Shown: positions 7,045-15,465 of the stretch, one piece after another
Layout of the letters: each line of letters opens with the position of its first letter
How positions within the stretch are numbered: position 1 is the first letter of the stretch
Assembly: GCF_017349355.1 (NCBI RefSeq)
Contig: NZ_JAFMPM010000006.1
Location: 248,001-312,000, forward strand
Source of the DNA: Thiothrix fructosivorans
Lineage (GTDB): Bacteria; Pseudomonadota; Gammaproteobacteria; Thiotrichales; Thiotrichaceae
DNA length: 64,000 bases
Direction: 5' to 3'
The notes under the pieces: model-generated
Databases searched by the model: none
Seen by the model: only the letters and a program-made list of their open reading frames with translations
What the model was told of the DNA's origin: nothing
Program-made: the position numbers and the translations under genes

Positions 7045-7353
7045 TTTAACCCACTGCGCCCGAATTTCCCCATTGATGATCCTTCAGCCTCGGTCTTTCA
7101 AATTCAATGGGAGCATGAATATTTACGCAAAGCCACCGCGATTCTATTTTGGTTTCCAGCAGAAACACTTTGCCCGATTACGCTATACGAATTGGGTGCG
7201 TGGTCAATGACGACGAAACCGTTGTTTGTGGGTGTGCATCCCGATTACGCCCGCATCGCCGATGTGGAATTGCAAACGCGGCTAGTGCGTCCTGATGTTG
7301 AAATTGTGTATTCTGTTCAAGCACTTGCCGCACAACTGCGTCATTTGATGTGA
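7045..7353 (+). pseudogene. Nucleoside 2-deoxyribosyltransferase-like gene, 3' fragment
   Basis: The frame TTT AAC CCA onward encodes FNPLRPNFPIDDPSAS, then ILFWFPAETLCPITLYELGA and FVGVHPDYARIADVELQT, ending at a TGA at 7351. This is the C-terminal two-thirds of the deoxyribosyltransferase-like family and joins in register to SNLTV of the 5' fragment. It has no start or ribosome-binding site of its own, and in-frame stops lie just upstream. Apart from the insertion, the coding sequence shows no damage, so the disruption may be recent. Confidence 0.85.
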
Positions 7354-7375
7354 TTCGCACAAGGAGTAATCAAGC

Positions 7376-8497
7376 TTGAAGCACACCCATACCCCCAAAC
7401 ACTACCAAGGTAGCTCGGAACAATTAGCCGAGGAAATCGGCGACTTGTTTTACGATTCACTTGCGGATTTATTGCACTTACTGAGTGAAAAACTCCATCG
7501 GGATGCGAATGCTGACCTCGCACGGCAACGCTTCAAGCTGGGTGGGCATTTGAAAGAATGCAGCCTGCACTTGGAACGCGCCTCCCGCGAAATTCAGCAA
7601 GCGTGGCAGATTTGCGAACCGCATGTGCCGCAAAAATACCAGCGCCCCACATCGCATAACGTCAATGACAAGCGCATTGAGCGCGTGCGCGTGGCACAGG
7701 AAACCTTGAGCATTTTGCAAGCTGGGCATTACATCAATAGCCAAGGCAAACGCATCGACATCGCTGCTGCGATGCAACGCACTCAGCAACTGACCCGCTT
7801 GTATACGCCTGATGAACAGCTACGCTTGCCGCTTGCCCAAGCCGCCGCAACCACAGTAGAGGTGGTGAATGAAACCACCTTGGCAGGAGCGCAACGCCTG
7901 TATAACACCCAGCAATTTCAAAAAATTGGCGTGTTAAATTTTGCCTCGGCGAAACATCCAGGCGGTGGTTTTCTGGGGGGTAGCCAAGCGCAGGAAGAAA
8001 GTTTGGCACGCAGCAGCACGCTGTACGCCAGCCTGCAACAGTGTCCCGCTTATTACGCGCATCATCAGCATGTTGAACGCAGCTTGTTGTATAGCGATCA
8101 TGTGATTTATTCACCGCAATGCGTAGTGTTTCGCCATGACGACGGGCAATTGCTCGACACACCGTATACGGTGGATTTCATCACCAGTGCTGCTCCCAAT
8201 CGTGGTTCAATGGCACGCAATGAGCCGAAGAGTTTAGGCAATATCAACGCGGTGTTAGCGCAACGTATCGCGCATTTTCTGGAAGTTGCCGCCGAGCAAG
8301 GCTGTGATGCATTGGTATTGGGGGCATGGGGATGCGGAGTGTTTGGTAATGACCCTGAATACATCGCCGCCCTATTTGCAGCGTATTTGGGCGACAATGG
8401 GCGTTATGCACACGCTTTCCAGCATATCAGCTTTTCGATTCCAGCCAACGCGACCATGCTAGTGAATCTCCGTGCGTTTGAGTTAGCTTTTACCTGA
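7376..8497 (+). CDS. Bacterial-type poly(ADP-ribose) glycohydrolase (TIGR02452 / DUF2263) with N-terminal helical domain
   Basis: Residues 160-373 are a macrodomain-like PARG fold. [20 protein letters not shown] places the GGG loop at 196-198 and the catalytic QEE at 206-208, the signature of microbial PARG enzymes that release ADP-ribose from modified proteins. Residues 1-95 are an alpha-helical domain that I recall as a separate small protein in related NAD operons, so this looks like a fusion. The start is TTG with AAGGAG nine bases upstream; no ATG fits. It is the last gene of the NAD operon. Released ADP-ribose could be handled by the Nudix domain of NadM and the nicotinamide by NadV. 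Confidence 0.82.
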   Translation: MKHTHTPKHYQGSSEQLAEEIGDLFYDSLADLLHLLSEKLHRDANADLARQRFKLGGHLKECSLHLERASREIQQAWQICEPHVPQKYQRPTSHNVNDKRIERVRVAQETLSILQAGHYINSQGKRIDIAAAMQRTQQLTRLYTPDEQLRLPLAQAAATTVEVVNETTLAGAQRLYNTQQFQKIGVLNFASAKHPGGGFLGGSQAQEESLARSSTLYASLQQCPAYYAHHQHVERSLLYSDHVIYSPQCVVFRHDDGQLLDTPYTVDFITSAAPNRGSMARNEPKSLGNINAVLAQRIAHFLEVAAEQGCDALVLGAWGCGVFGNDPEYIAALFAAYLGDNGRYAHAFQHISFSIPANATMLVNLRAFELAFT

Positions 8498-8504
8498 ACC
8501 ATTT

Positions 8505-8519
8505 CTGCTACCATAGCAG
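8505..8519 (+). other. Hairpin abutting the yidD start codon
   Basis: CTGCTA-CCA-TAGCAG is a perfect 6-bp inverted repeat ending two bases before the yidD ATG. No Shine-Dalgarno is present between the upstream gene and this ATG, so either translation is coupled or leaderless, or the hairpin controls initiation. The meaning is unclear. Confidence 0.35.
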
Positions 8520-8520
8520 C

Positions 8521-8775
8521 ATGAAACACCTCCTCATCGCCATCATCCGCTTCTACCAATTGTTCCTCAGCCCGCTGCTGGGGAGCAATTGCCGCTTCTA
8601 CCCCACCTGTTCGCACTACGCCAAAGCCGCCATTGAGCAACACGGCGCACTCAAAGGCAGTTGGCTTGCGATCCGGCGCATTGGGCGTTGCAACCCCTGG
8701 CACGAAGGTGGCGAAGATCCCGTCCCTGAATGCTGCACTTGCACAACACACCCCAAGAAACCGACCGAACGCTAG
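8521..8775 (+). CDS. yidD: Membrane protein insertion efficiency factor YidD
   Basis: The 84-residue protein has the YidD pattern: an amphipathic N-terminus ([20 protein letters not shown]), [11 protein letters not shown], and the [15 protein letters not shown] ending. The family assists YidC-dependent membrane insertion at the inner membrane. It usually sits in the rpmH-rnpA-yidD-yidC cluster; here it is separated from those genes and follows the PARG gene by 23 bp. No Shine-Dalgarno was found. Confidence 0.93.
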   Translation: MKHLLIAIIRFYQLFLSPLLGSNCRFYPTCSHYAKAAIEQHGALKGSWLAIRRIGRCNPWHEGGEDPVPECCTCTTHPKKPTER

Positions 8776-8846
8776 CACGTTCATCTGCCTAAGGTTTACA
8801 AGCCGATACCTGACCGCTACCCTTTTAAAAAAACTGAGTAAAGCGC

Positions 8847-10514
8847 ATGTCAGAATCACAACTGGTTGACCTTGTAGTCGTTGGGCATACCTCCGAAAAA
8901 TCCGTCGAAACACTGGTGCGGGACATCCTCACCCTGCTGAACGACCACAGCGCCCACCTCGAATTCAAGCTATCCGATGCGCTGCTGTTTAATAACGGCA
9001 TGGTGTCTATTCGCGATAATATCGGCACAGACGAAGCACAAGCGATTAGCCAAAAGCTCAGCACATTAGGCGTGCAATGTCTCCTACGCCCCACGCTACA
9101 AATCGTCCCCAAAGACCTCGAAACAGACGATACCAGCGAGGCAGCAACGTACACCTGCCCAGCTTGCGGTCACAAACAAGCCAAGCTCAAAACCAGCAAC
9201 ATTGGACGGATGGATGCGTGCGAAGCCTGTGGCATTGTCGGTGAACGCTACCAAAAAAAGCAGCGTTTCCAACAAGTGGTTCAAAGTGAAAGCCAGCGCA
9301 ATGATAACGACCGCGCCAAACGCATCCGCGAAGTCTTAGAACGTGCCAAACTCGACGAAGAAGCCATGTTGCAACAAGAGGCACGTAAACACCTCGGTCT
9401 TGCTGAAAAACCCGATAACATCGGCATCAAAATCGCGGGCGTGGTCGCCGCTTTCAGCATCGCTTTTGGTGGTTTGTATTACTACAACCAACCCACTCCC
9501 GCAGAATTAGCGCAACAAGCAGAAATAGCCGCCAAAGCCCAAGCCGATAAAGAAGCAGCCCAATCCGCCGCACTCGACAAAGCCGTGGAAAAAGCCAATG
9601 CTATCAGCGAAAAATTAGGCAATATGCCAGCGTCTGAGCCAAGTGAAACCACCACAGCAGCAACGCCCGAATCCGCCGCAGACACTACCGCAGCCAGCGA
9701 AACCCAAATCACCGCAGCGCTCAAAGCCGATACGCAAGCACCCGAAACACCCGTGGCAGCCACCGAAAAGAAAGTCCAAACCGATGTTTCTGCAAGCGCT
9801 ATATCAGAAATGGAAGGTCAACAATTAACGCCAATGCGCTTCCAAATCAGCCAAGAAGAACACACCGAAAACCGCCGCCGTATCCAACAATTGCTGAAAT
9901 TGGATGAGGTTGATCTCACCGAAACGCTGATCACCCGCACGCAAGAAGCTTACCCACGCACCCTGCTGCTGCTAGACATTGCCGAGTGGCAATTGCAGCA
10001 ACAAAAAACAGAAAATGCCCGCCAAACCATTGCCCGCATTCAGCAAGAACTCACCCAAACCCAAGACATCACCCAGCAAGCCCTGATTCTCGGTGCAATC
10101 AGCAAAGCGCATTTACTGTTGGATGAGTGGGAACAAGGTGGCAAAAGCCTGCAACAAGCTATCGTGAAAGCCAGTGAATTAACCCCACTCGCCGCACAAA
10201 TGAATCTGTTAATTCGCATCGCCAACGAACAAGCCCTATTCGGCAACCAAATCGCCGCCCGCCAAGTGCTAGAATCAGCAACTACCCTCAGCGCAAAACT
10301 ACCGGAAGGGGTTGAACCGCGTTCCAGCAGTTTCGTGCAACTTGCCTCCGGTTACGCCATGCTGACCGACTTTGCCGAAGCCAACAAATGCTTACCCAAG
10401 ATTGAAGATTCTGGTAAACGGCAAAAACTCGTCGAATTCATCGACAAACTGCAACACCGTGTCGAACAGGTACGCGCAGAATACTTACAAACCGCCCAAA
10501 CCACTCCGCCTTAA
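8847..10514 (+). CDS. Zinc-ribbon membrane protein with Ala-rich linker and helical-repeat C-terminus; function unknown
   Basis: I do not recognise this 555-residue protein as a named family. Its parts are: an N-terminal alpha/beta domain (1-90); a zinc ribbon with CPACGH near 107-112 and CEACG near 128-132; a charged helical linker; one membrane helix (about 194-213, IAGVVAAFSIAFGGLYYY); an Ala/Thr/Glu-rich, probably periplasmic stretch (215-320); and a C-terminal helical-repeat region (340-550) that reads like TPR or SEL1-type units. It begins 71 bp after yidD and converges with tpm, overlapping its end by four bases. A scaffold or stress-sensing role is possible but unsupported. Confidence 0.6.
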   Translation: MSESQLVDLVVVGHTSEKSVETLVRDILTLLNDHSAHLEFKLSDALLFNNGMVSIRDNIGTDEAQAISQKLSTLGVQCLLRPTLQIVPKDLETDDTSEAATYTCPACGHKQAKLKTSNIGRMDACEACGIVGERYQKKQRFQQVVQSESQRNDNDRAKRIREVLERAKLDEEAMLQQEARKHLGLAEKPDNIGIKIAGVVAAFSIAFGGLYYYNQPTPAELAQQAEIAAKAQADKEAAQSAALDKAVEKANAISEKLGNMPASEPSETTTAATPESAADTTAASETQITAALKADTQAPETPVAATEKKVQTDVSASAISEMEGQQLTPMRFQISQEEHTENRRRIQQLLKLDEVDLTETLITRTQEAYPRTLLLLDIAEWQLQQQKTENARQTIARIQQELTQTQDITQQALILGAISKAHLLLDEWEQGGKSLQQAIVKASELTPLAAQMNLLIRIANEQALFGNQIAARQVLESATTLSAKLPEGVEPRSSSFVQLASGYAMLTDFAEANKCLPKIEDSGKRQKLVEFIDKLQHRVEQVRAEYLQTAQTTPP

Positions 10515-11164
10515 TGCGGGGTCAGCACGTACACTTTTTCGTCCAATTGGGTTAACCCCCGCTGGCGAAAATTAGGCGAATCGTCCAACGCATCGACCAC
10601 CAGCAAGCGTATTACTGTAAACGTTTGCTCATAAAACTCGCGTACTTCCGCTTCATGCACCGCAAACGGTGGACCGTGCATCACGCTTTGATCGTATTCA
10701 AGCGTCACCAGCAACGTCTGCACAGGTGGCAAAATCGCGATCAGGTGTTGCGCATATTGCACCCGCATGTCAGGCGGCAGCGCAATCAACGACGCACGGT
10801 CAAACACACCCGCACATTCCGCCACATCCGCCGCGCTCAGTTGGAAAAAATCACCGCACAAAATGACTAAGCCATCGCATTCCCAGCGCTCAAACGCACC
10901 GTGTTGTGTCACGCTCGGTTCTAAAGCGTTTTCGGCAAAGAAATCGCGTACGGCAATCGCACTCAGTTCCACACCTAAGACGTTAAAGCCTTGTGAACGC
11001 AACCACAGCATGTCACGGCTTTTGCCACACAAGGGCACAAAAATCTGGCTACCCGCCGGTGCGCGTATCTGCTCCCAGAATGCCTGTAAGTGGCTGTTAA
11101 TCTCAGGTTGATGAAACCCGATTTGGTTTAGCTCCCACCGTTCGTGCCAAAAATTTGCTTGCAT
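10511..11164 (-). CDS. tpm: Thiopurine S-methyltransferase family protein
   Basis: The SAM-dependent methyltransferase is about 217 residues, normal for bacterial TPMT, which methylates thiopurines and, in bacteria, tellurite or selenite. Landmarks are FWHERWELNQIGFHQPEIN, the SAM-binding VPLCGKSRDMLWL, VLGVELSAIAVRDFF and VFDRASLIALPPDMR. Two ATGs are possible; the one at 11164 has AGGGA nine bases upstream, whereas 11173 abuts it, so the shorter start is preferred. It overlaps the end of the upstream XRE regulator, which suggests co-transcription. Confidence 0.88.
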   Translation of the reverse strand: MQANFWHERWELNQIGFHQPEINSHLQAFWEQIRAPAGSQIFVPLCGKSRDMLWLRSQGFNVLGVELSAIAVRDFFAENALEPSVTQHGAFERWECDGLVILCGDFFQLSAADVAECAGVFDRASLIALPPDMRVQYAQHLIAILPPVQTLLVTLEYDQSVMHGPPFAVHEAEVREFYEQTFTVIRLLVVDALDDSPNFRQRGLTQLDEKVYVLTPH

Positions 11165-11438
11165 AGTGTTCATTCCCTGCCTGTAAATGCCCTAAATCAA
11201 TCACTGTATCAGGGCTGGCTGTTCCCTCAAAATATAAACGTAGCAACTGCATAGGCGTGGTTTCCAACGCATCCGCCAAACGAATCATGGTCGAGAGTTT
11301 AGCATCGTTAACGTCTCCACTGAGGAATCGATACCACGTTTGGCGAGAAATATCGGCGCGGCGAGCGGTTTCTGATTTAGACATCCCCAACATGGCGACG
11401 CGGCTTTCCAAATAATTAGCAAGATCTTTTGCTGACAT
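11103..11438 (-). CDS. XRE-family transcriptional regulator
   Basis: The 111-residue protein begins MSAKDLANYLESRVAMLG and contains a helix-turn-helix of the Cro/CI type (MSKSETARRADISRQTWYRFLSGD) at about residues 20-45. A short C-terminal tail ends near the tpm start. AGAGGGG precedes the chosen ATG at 11438; an in-frame extension upstream has no ribosome-binding site. It overlaps tpm by about 60 bp on the same strand, so it may regulate its own operon with tpm. Confidence 0.78.
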   Translation of the reverse strand: MSAKDLANYLESRVAMLGMSKSETARRADISRQTWYRFLSGDVNDAKLSTMIRLADALETTPMQLLRLYFEGTASPDTVIDLGHLQAGNEHYASKFLARTVGAKPNRVSST

Positions 11439-11555
11439 GAGTGCCCCTCTGGCTCTGTTTTGTTGTAACGATCCTTTCAGATTGTGTCGCACCAAAAGCG
11501 CAAAATGTTCACATCTATCATCCAAAAAATAGATTTTTCTGATAGTAACGTCAAA

Positions 11556-12713
11556 CTATTGTAAGACCACCGTATAGGCTAACGGCGCTTTTGCGCCACC
11601 GCGCTCCACCGCCACCTGCACCGCATCGCCCACCTGACGCTGCGCCAGCGCTAATTTCAAGTCCGCCATGGTGTGTAATTCCTGATTATCCACTCGCGCC
11701 AACCGATCCCCTTGTTGCAACCCTGCTTTGCTCGCCGCGCTGTTTTTATCCAGTGCCGTAATGTGTAAGCCGTTGTCTTGCGTATCCAATAACACCCCCA
11801 ATTTACCGGAAGGCGGTAACGTCAGCGATGTGCTGGCTAATACCTGATCGACCGTACCGGAAGGCAATGCGGGTATATCACTGCTCGCCAGTGTCAGCAG
11901 TTTCGCTTGTGGCATATGCCGTGCCACATCCGCCGGAATCCCCGCATCATTGCTAATATGCCCCACGCCCGCCAACACCACCATCTGATGCTGCGGATGC
12001 TTTTCAAGGTAACGTACCGCCTGTTGCGCCATCGTTTCCTCCCAAATCCGCTGTACCAACAAGAAGTTCTCGAACTGTTGTTTGTCATCAGAATGCACCG
12101 CAAAAATCTTCTTTAACTGCTGGCGATAAGCAGCGGAAGGCGGATGAATCACGGCGGGCAACTGCGCCCGTTCCGTCGCCGTCAATGCCTCCAAGCCACC
12201 TTTAGAGACTTTGCGGGTTAATTCTACTGGCGCATTCAATGCCACTACCGGCAAACGGTTGGCTTTGGCGTATGCCAAAATCGGGCGCAATTGGCGGAAA
12301 TCGTAGCCCCAACGCTCGTAATATTCGCTCTGACGCAAAAAGGCGGTTTCGTCGATTTTCCCCGCTAGAAAGTCATTCACAGCACCTTGAAACGGCTGCT
12401 GAAACCATTCCACACCAATCGCAATGTTGGGATTTTTTTGGTGTAATGCCTGCAATACCGCCAACTGATTGAGGTGATGGTCGTAACGATCGTGTATTTC
12501 GCCGACAAATACCACACGGTTTTGCGGCAACGCCGCCAATACAGAGGCAGCAAGTGGCTGCTTTTCGACGTAAGCCAACGCATCCGCCAAGCCTGTGTCT
12601 GGCACGGTATCGGCTTGCGTATGCAACGGCAAGACACTCGCCATGCCGCAACACAGCGCCAACACGATCCAGCTAACCTGATGAGAAAACCTTGTATGTC
12701 TATTCTGAAACAT
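11556..12713 (-). CDS. Secreted ChaN-like protein with C-terminal PDZ domain
   Basis: The protein is about 385 residues. An N-terminal signal (FSHQVSWIVLALCCGMASVL) is followed by a ChaN/haem-binding uptake domain: VVFVGEIHDRYDHHLNQ, GVEWFQQPFQ and VVLAGVGHISND, the last two carrying the histidine and acidic positions typical of the family. A PDZ domain occupies roughly the last 90 residues (LGVLLDT...SAASKAGLQQGDRLARVD). ChaN proteins are linked to iron or haem uptake, and PDZ fusions suggest protein binding in the periplasm. The ATG at 12713 has AGGA upstream; its 5' end overlaps that of the divergent M1 peptidase. Confidence 0.75.
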   Translation of the reverse strand: MFQNRHTRFSHQVSWIVLALCCGMASVLPLHTQADTVPDTGLADALAYVEKQPLAASVLAALPQNRVVFVGEIHDRYDHHLNQLAVLQALHQKNPNIAIGVEWFQQPFQGAVNDFLAGKIDETAFLRQSEYYERWGYDFRQLRPILAYAKANRLPVVALNAPVELTRKVSKGGLEALTATERAQLPAVIHPPSAAYRQQLKKIFAVHSDDKQQFENFLLVQRIWEETMAQQAVRYLEKHPQHQMVVLAGVGHISNDAGIPADVARHMPQAKLLTLASSDIPALPSGTVDQVLASTSLTLPPSGKLGVLLDTQDNGLHITALDKNSAASKAGLQQGDRLARVDNQELHTMADLKLALAQRQVGDAVQVAVERGGAKAPLAYTVVLQ

Positions 12714-14690
12714 CTTGTTGTCCTGTTTATCTTGTATTTGCCTGCGCTCGCCGCAGCAGACGATTTGCCTGTCTTGCATCATACCCTGCGCCTCACGCCC
12801 GATGTTAAAACAGGTGACTTGCAGGTGGAAGATACCGTGCGCGTACCCGACAGTTTGCGTGTCAATGGGCAGTTTGCATTTACCTTGGGCGCAGCATTTA
12901 CGCTGGAAGCAGCACAGCCCCAGCCCGCGACTAACCGCTATAGTATTTCACTTAATGCGACACAGCGGGAAATCACACTTAAATACCGTGGTAGGCTGAC
13001 CTCCACGCCCGATTGCGCATGGCTCACCCAAGCCTGTGTGTTATTGAATGACAAGGGAATTTACCTCGACGGTAACAGCCAATGGTATGCACAAGCAAGC
13101 AATGCACTGCATACGTTTACGCTAAAAACCACCTTGCCAGAGGGTTGGGTAAGCCTCAGCCAAGGCCAACAAAGCGCTGATGGCTGGGCAGAAACGCAGC
13201 CACAAGACAGCATTTACCTCCTGGCAGGCAAGTTCCACGTCTACCAACAAGCAGGCAAACACGCCACCGCGCTGGTGTATTTACAGGAAAAAGACGACGC
13301 ACTCGCGCAACGTTACCTGCAAACCACCGACCAGTATTTGGCGGAGTATTCCAAACTGCTCGGCGCTTACCCCTACGCCAAATTTGCCACGGTGGAAAGC
13401 TTCTGGGAAACGGGTTGGGGAATGCCGTCGTTCACCCTGCTGGGGTCACGGGTGATGCGCTTACCGTTTATTTTGCACTCGTCGTTTCCGCATGAAATTT
13501 TGCATAACTGGTGGGGTAATAGCGTGTATGTCGATGCCAGCCAAGGCAATTGGACAGAAGGCTTGACCGCGTATCTCGCCGATCAACGTATCAAAGCGCA
13601 AGTGGGCGAAGGCGCGGAATACCGCCGTAGCGGCTTGCAGAAATACGCCACGTTTGTGGGTACGCAAGATGATTTCCCGCTGACCCATTTCCGTAGCCGT
13701 CACGATGACACCACGCAAGCGATTGGCTACAACAAGTCGCTGATGCTATTTCACATGCTGCGCCAACAGAACGGCGATAAAGCGTTTTATGCGGGATTGC
13801 AGCAGTTTTACGCGGCGTATCGCTTTAAAACGGCGACATTTGGTAATTTGCTGGATAGCTTGCAGGCGGATAAAACCTTCCGGCAGACGTGGTTGGAAGG
13901 CACAGGTGCGCCGAGCTTGAGCATTGCCGCACACACATTAACGCAAGAGACTAAAGGCTACCGTTTGCAACTAACGTTGCAACAAGGGCAACGTGGCAAA
14001 GCGTTTCCGCTGGCGATTCCGGTGCGTAGCCGTTTCGCGAGGGAGCAAGCGGAACGCACCGACATCTTGCAGATGACGCAAGCCACGCAAACGTTTGAAC
14101 TGGCGTTCCCCGTCAAACCGGTGCAAGTGGCAGTTGACCCCGATTTTGACCTATTCCGCTTGCCGGATGCGGCGGAAATGCCTGCCACTATCGGCGTTAT
14201 GAACGGTAAGGGCGACAAAACCTACGTGCTGTCGCGCAAAACCGATGAAGCGATGCAGTTGGCGTGGCAAAGCTGGCTGGATGCGTTGAAAGCGCGTGAT
14301 CCGACCTTGCGGGTGCAATACGACGATGCGCCCTTGCCGGATACGGGAACGGTGATTTTGCTGGGCGGCGACAATGCAGCGCTGCAAAGCTTACTGGAAC
14401 GTGCCAAGCAACCGTTCCGCATGACAGATGCTGCGTTTACCCTTAATAGCGTGAATTACACTTGTGGGCTGCATACGCTGGCACTGGGTTTGCGGGCGGG
14501 GCAACAAAACATCGTGTTGCTGGATGCTACCAGCCCCGATGGTTTGGATAAGCTGCTGGCAAAACTGCCGCATTACGGCAAATACAGCTATCTGGTGTTC
14601 AATAGTGCAACAGGTGAAAACGTCGCGAAGGGGCAGTGGGAGGTGACAGATTCACCCTTGGTCGTGGATTTTTCCACTCATCGCCCCTAA
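12681..14690 (+). CDS. Secreted M1-family metallopeptidase
   Basis: The protein of about 669 residues has an N-terminal signal (ILKHLVVLFILYLPALAAAD). The zinc site is FPHEILHNWWGN followed by WTEG: the HExxH motif and the third ligand glutamate. The preceding GWGMPSFTLLGS resembles the M1 exopeptidase loop. Family members clip N-terminal residues; this one would act in the periplasm or at the cell surface. The C-terminal 200 residues are not a recognised domain. The start may be 12681 or 12696; neither has a clear Shine-Dalgarno. It overlaps the start of the divergent ChaN-like gene by up to 33 bp. Confidence 0.8.
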   Translation: MRKPCMSILKHLVVLFILYLPALAAADDLPVLHHTLRLTPDVKTGDLQVEDTVRVPDSLRVNGQFAFTLGAAFTLEAAQPQPATNRYSISLNATQREITLKYRGRLTSTPDCAWLTQACVLLNDKGIYLDGNSQWYAQASNALHTFTLKTTLPEGWVSLSQGQQSADGWAETQPQDSIYLLAGKFHVYQQAGKHATALVYLQEKDDALAQRYLQTTDQYLAEYSKLLGAYPYAKFATVESFWETGWGMPSFTLLGSRVMRLPFILHSSFPHEILHNWWGNSVYVDASQGNWTEGLTAYLADQRIKAQVGEGAEYRRSGLQKYATFVGTQDDFPLTHFRSRHDDTTQAIGYNKSLMLFHMLRQQNGDKAFYAGLQQFYAAYRFKTATFGNLLDSLQADKTFRQTWLEGTGAPSLSIAAHTLTQETKGYRLQLTLQQGQRGKAFPLAIPVRSRFAREQAERTDILQMTQATQTFELAFPVKPVQVAVDPDFDLFRLPDAAEMPATIGVMNGKGDKTYVLSRKTDEAMQLAWQSWLDALKARDPTLRVQYDDAPLPDTGTVILLGGDNAALQSLLERAKQPFRMTDAAFTLNSVNYTCGLHTLALGLRAGQQNIVLLDATSPDGLDKLLAKLPHYGKYSYLVFNSATGENVAKGQWEVTDSPLVVDFSTHRP

Positions 14691-14814
14691 TGCTACGGAT
14701 GTCGTGAATGGGCATTTCTATTCATTTTTCTTATGAGAAACTACTTTCAACAAATCAGGAACGACCTGATCTTGGTAACAGATTTTTTCTCTCGATTCTC
14801 TTGTAGATGGATTT

Positions 14815-14843
14815 AGCCGGGCAATTGCCCGGCTTTCTTTTTG
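14815..14843. terminator. Intrinsic terminator between convergent genes
   Basis: AGCCGGGC-AATT-GCCCGGCT is an 8-bp perfect stem followed by TTTCTTTTT on the plus strand, ending transcription of the M1 peptidase gene. It lies 14 bases before the end of the convergent DsrE gene. Upstream, ATCAGG-AACGA-CCTGAT (14754-14770) is a weaker hairpin of unknown role. Confidence 0.85.
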
Positions 14844-14857
14844 GCTACAAGGGTTAC

Positions 14858-15295
14858 CTAAAAGGCAAACAAGTTAACATCGGGCTGTAATAATACATCA
14901 GCGACCGCAGCCGGTTCCGCTTGTGTTACACCGTCAATCACATCGGTCATGGATGCGCCTTTGTTTGGCAAATACAAGGGGCACACCTGCACATTAACGC
15001 CTTCCTTAATCAGGTTCTTCAGCAACATTTGGGGGGATTTCTTTTGTGGTTCCAGAATGACTTCCTGTGAATTCTTGAGAGCCAAATCACCACCCGCGCT
15101 GCACAGCAGCACTTGCACGCTTTTACCTTTTTTCAATGTTTGCGTTGACAACACCATTGCCATCATTTGAGTTTGCGGGTCAGGCGTTGTCACTACCACG
15201 AACAAACCTTTCACTTCATCACTAGCATTGGCAGCTACGGGTAAAGAAACCATCATGCTGATCAGTAAGGAACGAATAAGTGATTTAAATTTCAT
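14858..15295 (-). CDS. Secreted DsrE/DsrF-like family protein
   Basis: The 145-residue protein has an N-terminal signal (SLIRSLLISMMVSLPVAANA) and a DsrE-like alpha/beta fold: GLFVVVTTPDPQTQMMAMVLS, VQVLLCSAGGDLAL and VNVQVCPLYLPNKG. The cysteines in LLCSAGG and VQVCPLY are candidates for sulfur binding. DsrE relatives carry or relay sulfur; a periplasmic copy fits a sulfur oxidiser. AAGGAG nine bases before the ATG at 15295 sets the start. It is alone between convergent and same-strand units. Confidence 0.75.
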   Translation of the reverse strand: MKFKSLIRSLLISMMVSLPVAANASDEVKGLFVVVTTPDPQTQMMAMVLSTQTLKKGKSVQVLLCSAGGDLALKNSQEVILEPQKKSPQMLLKNLIKEGVNVQVCPLYLPNKGASMTDVIDGVTQAEPAAVADVLLQPDVNLFAF

Positions 15296-15465
15296 GACAT
15301 TTTCTCCTTGTAAAAGACATCTGAAACTGTCGAATAACGCCACCATCCTCGTTTGATCATCCTGCCTTTATTAATTCTACTGTTATTATGATAATGGATG
15401 TCTTGGCATTAACCGATGATAAATATCAGGTCAGGATAATTAAGATTCCCAATCTCCTACTGCGA

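Noticed and set aside
11439-11525. N-terminal extension of the XRE regulator
   Set aside because: The extra 29 codons lack a ribosome-binding site, while the ATG at 11438 has AGAGGGG upstream and matches the usual domain start.
12474-12680. Long N-terminal extension of the M1 peptidase
   Set aside because: It is antisense to the ChaN coding region and would hide the clear signal peptide that begins after 12681.
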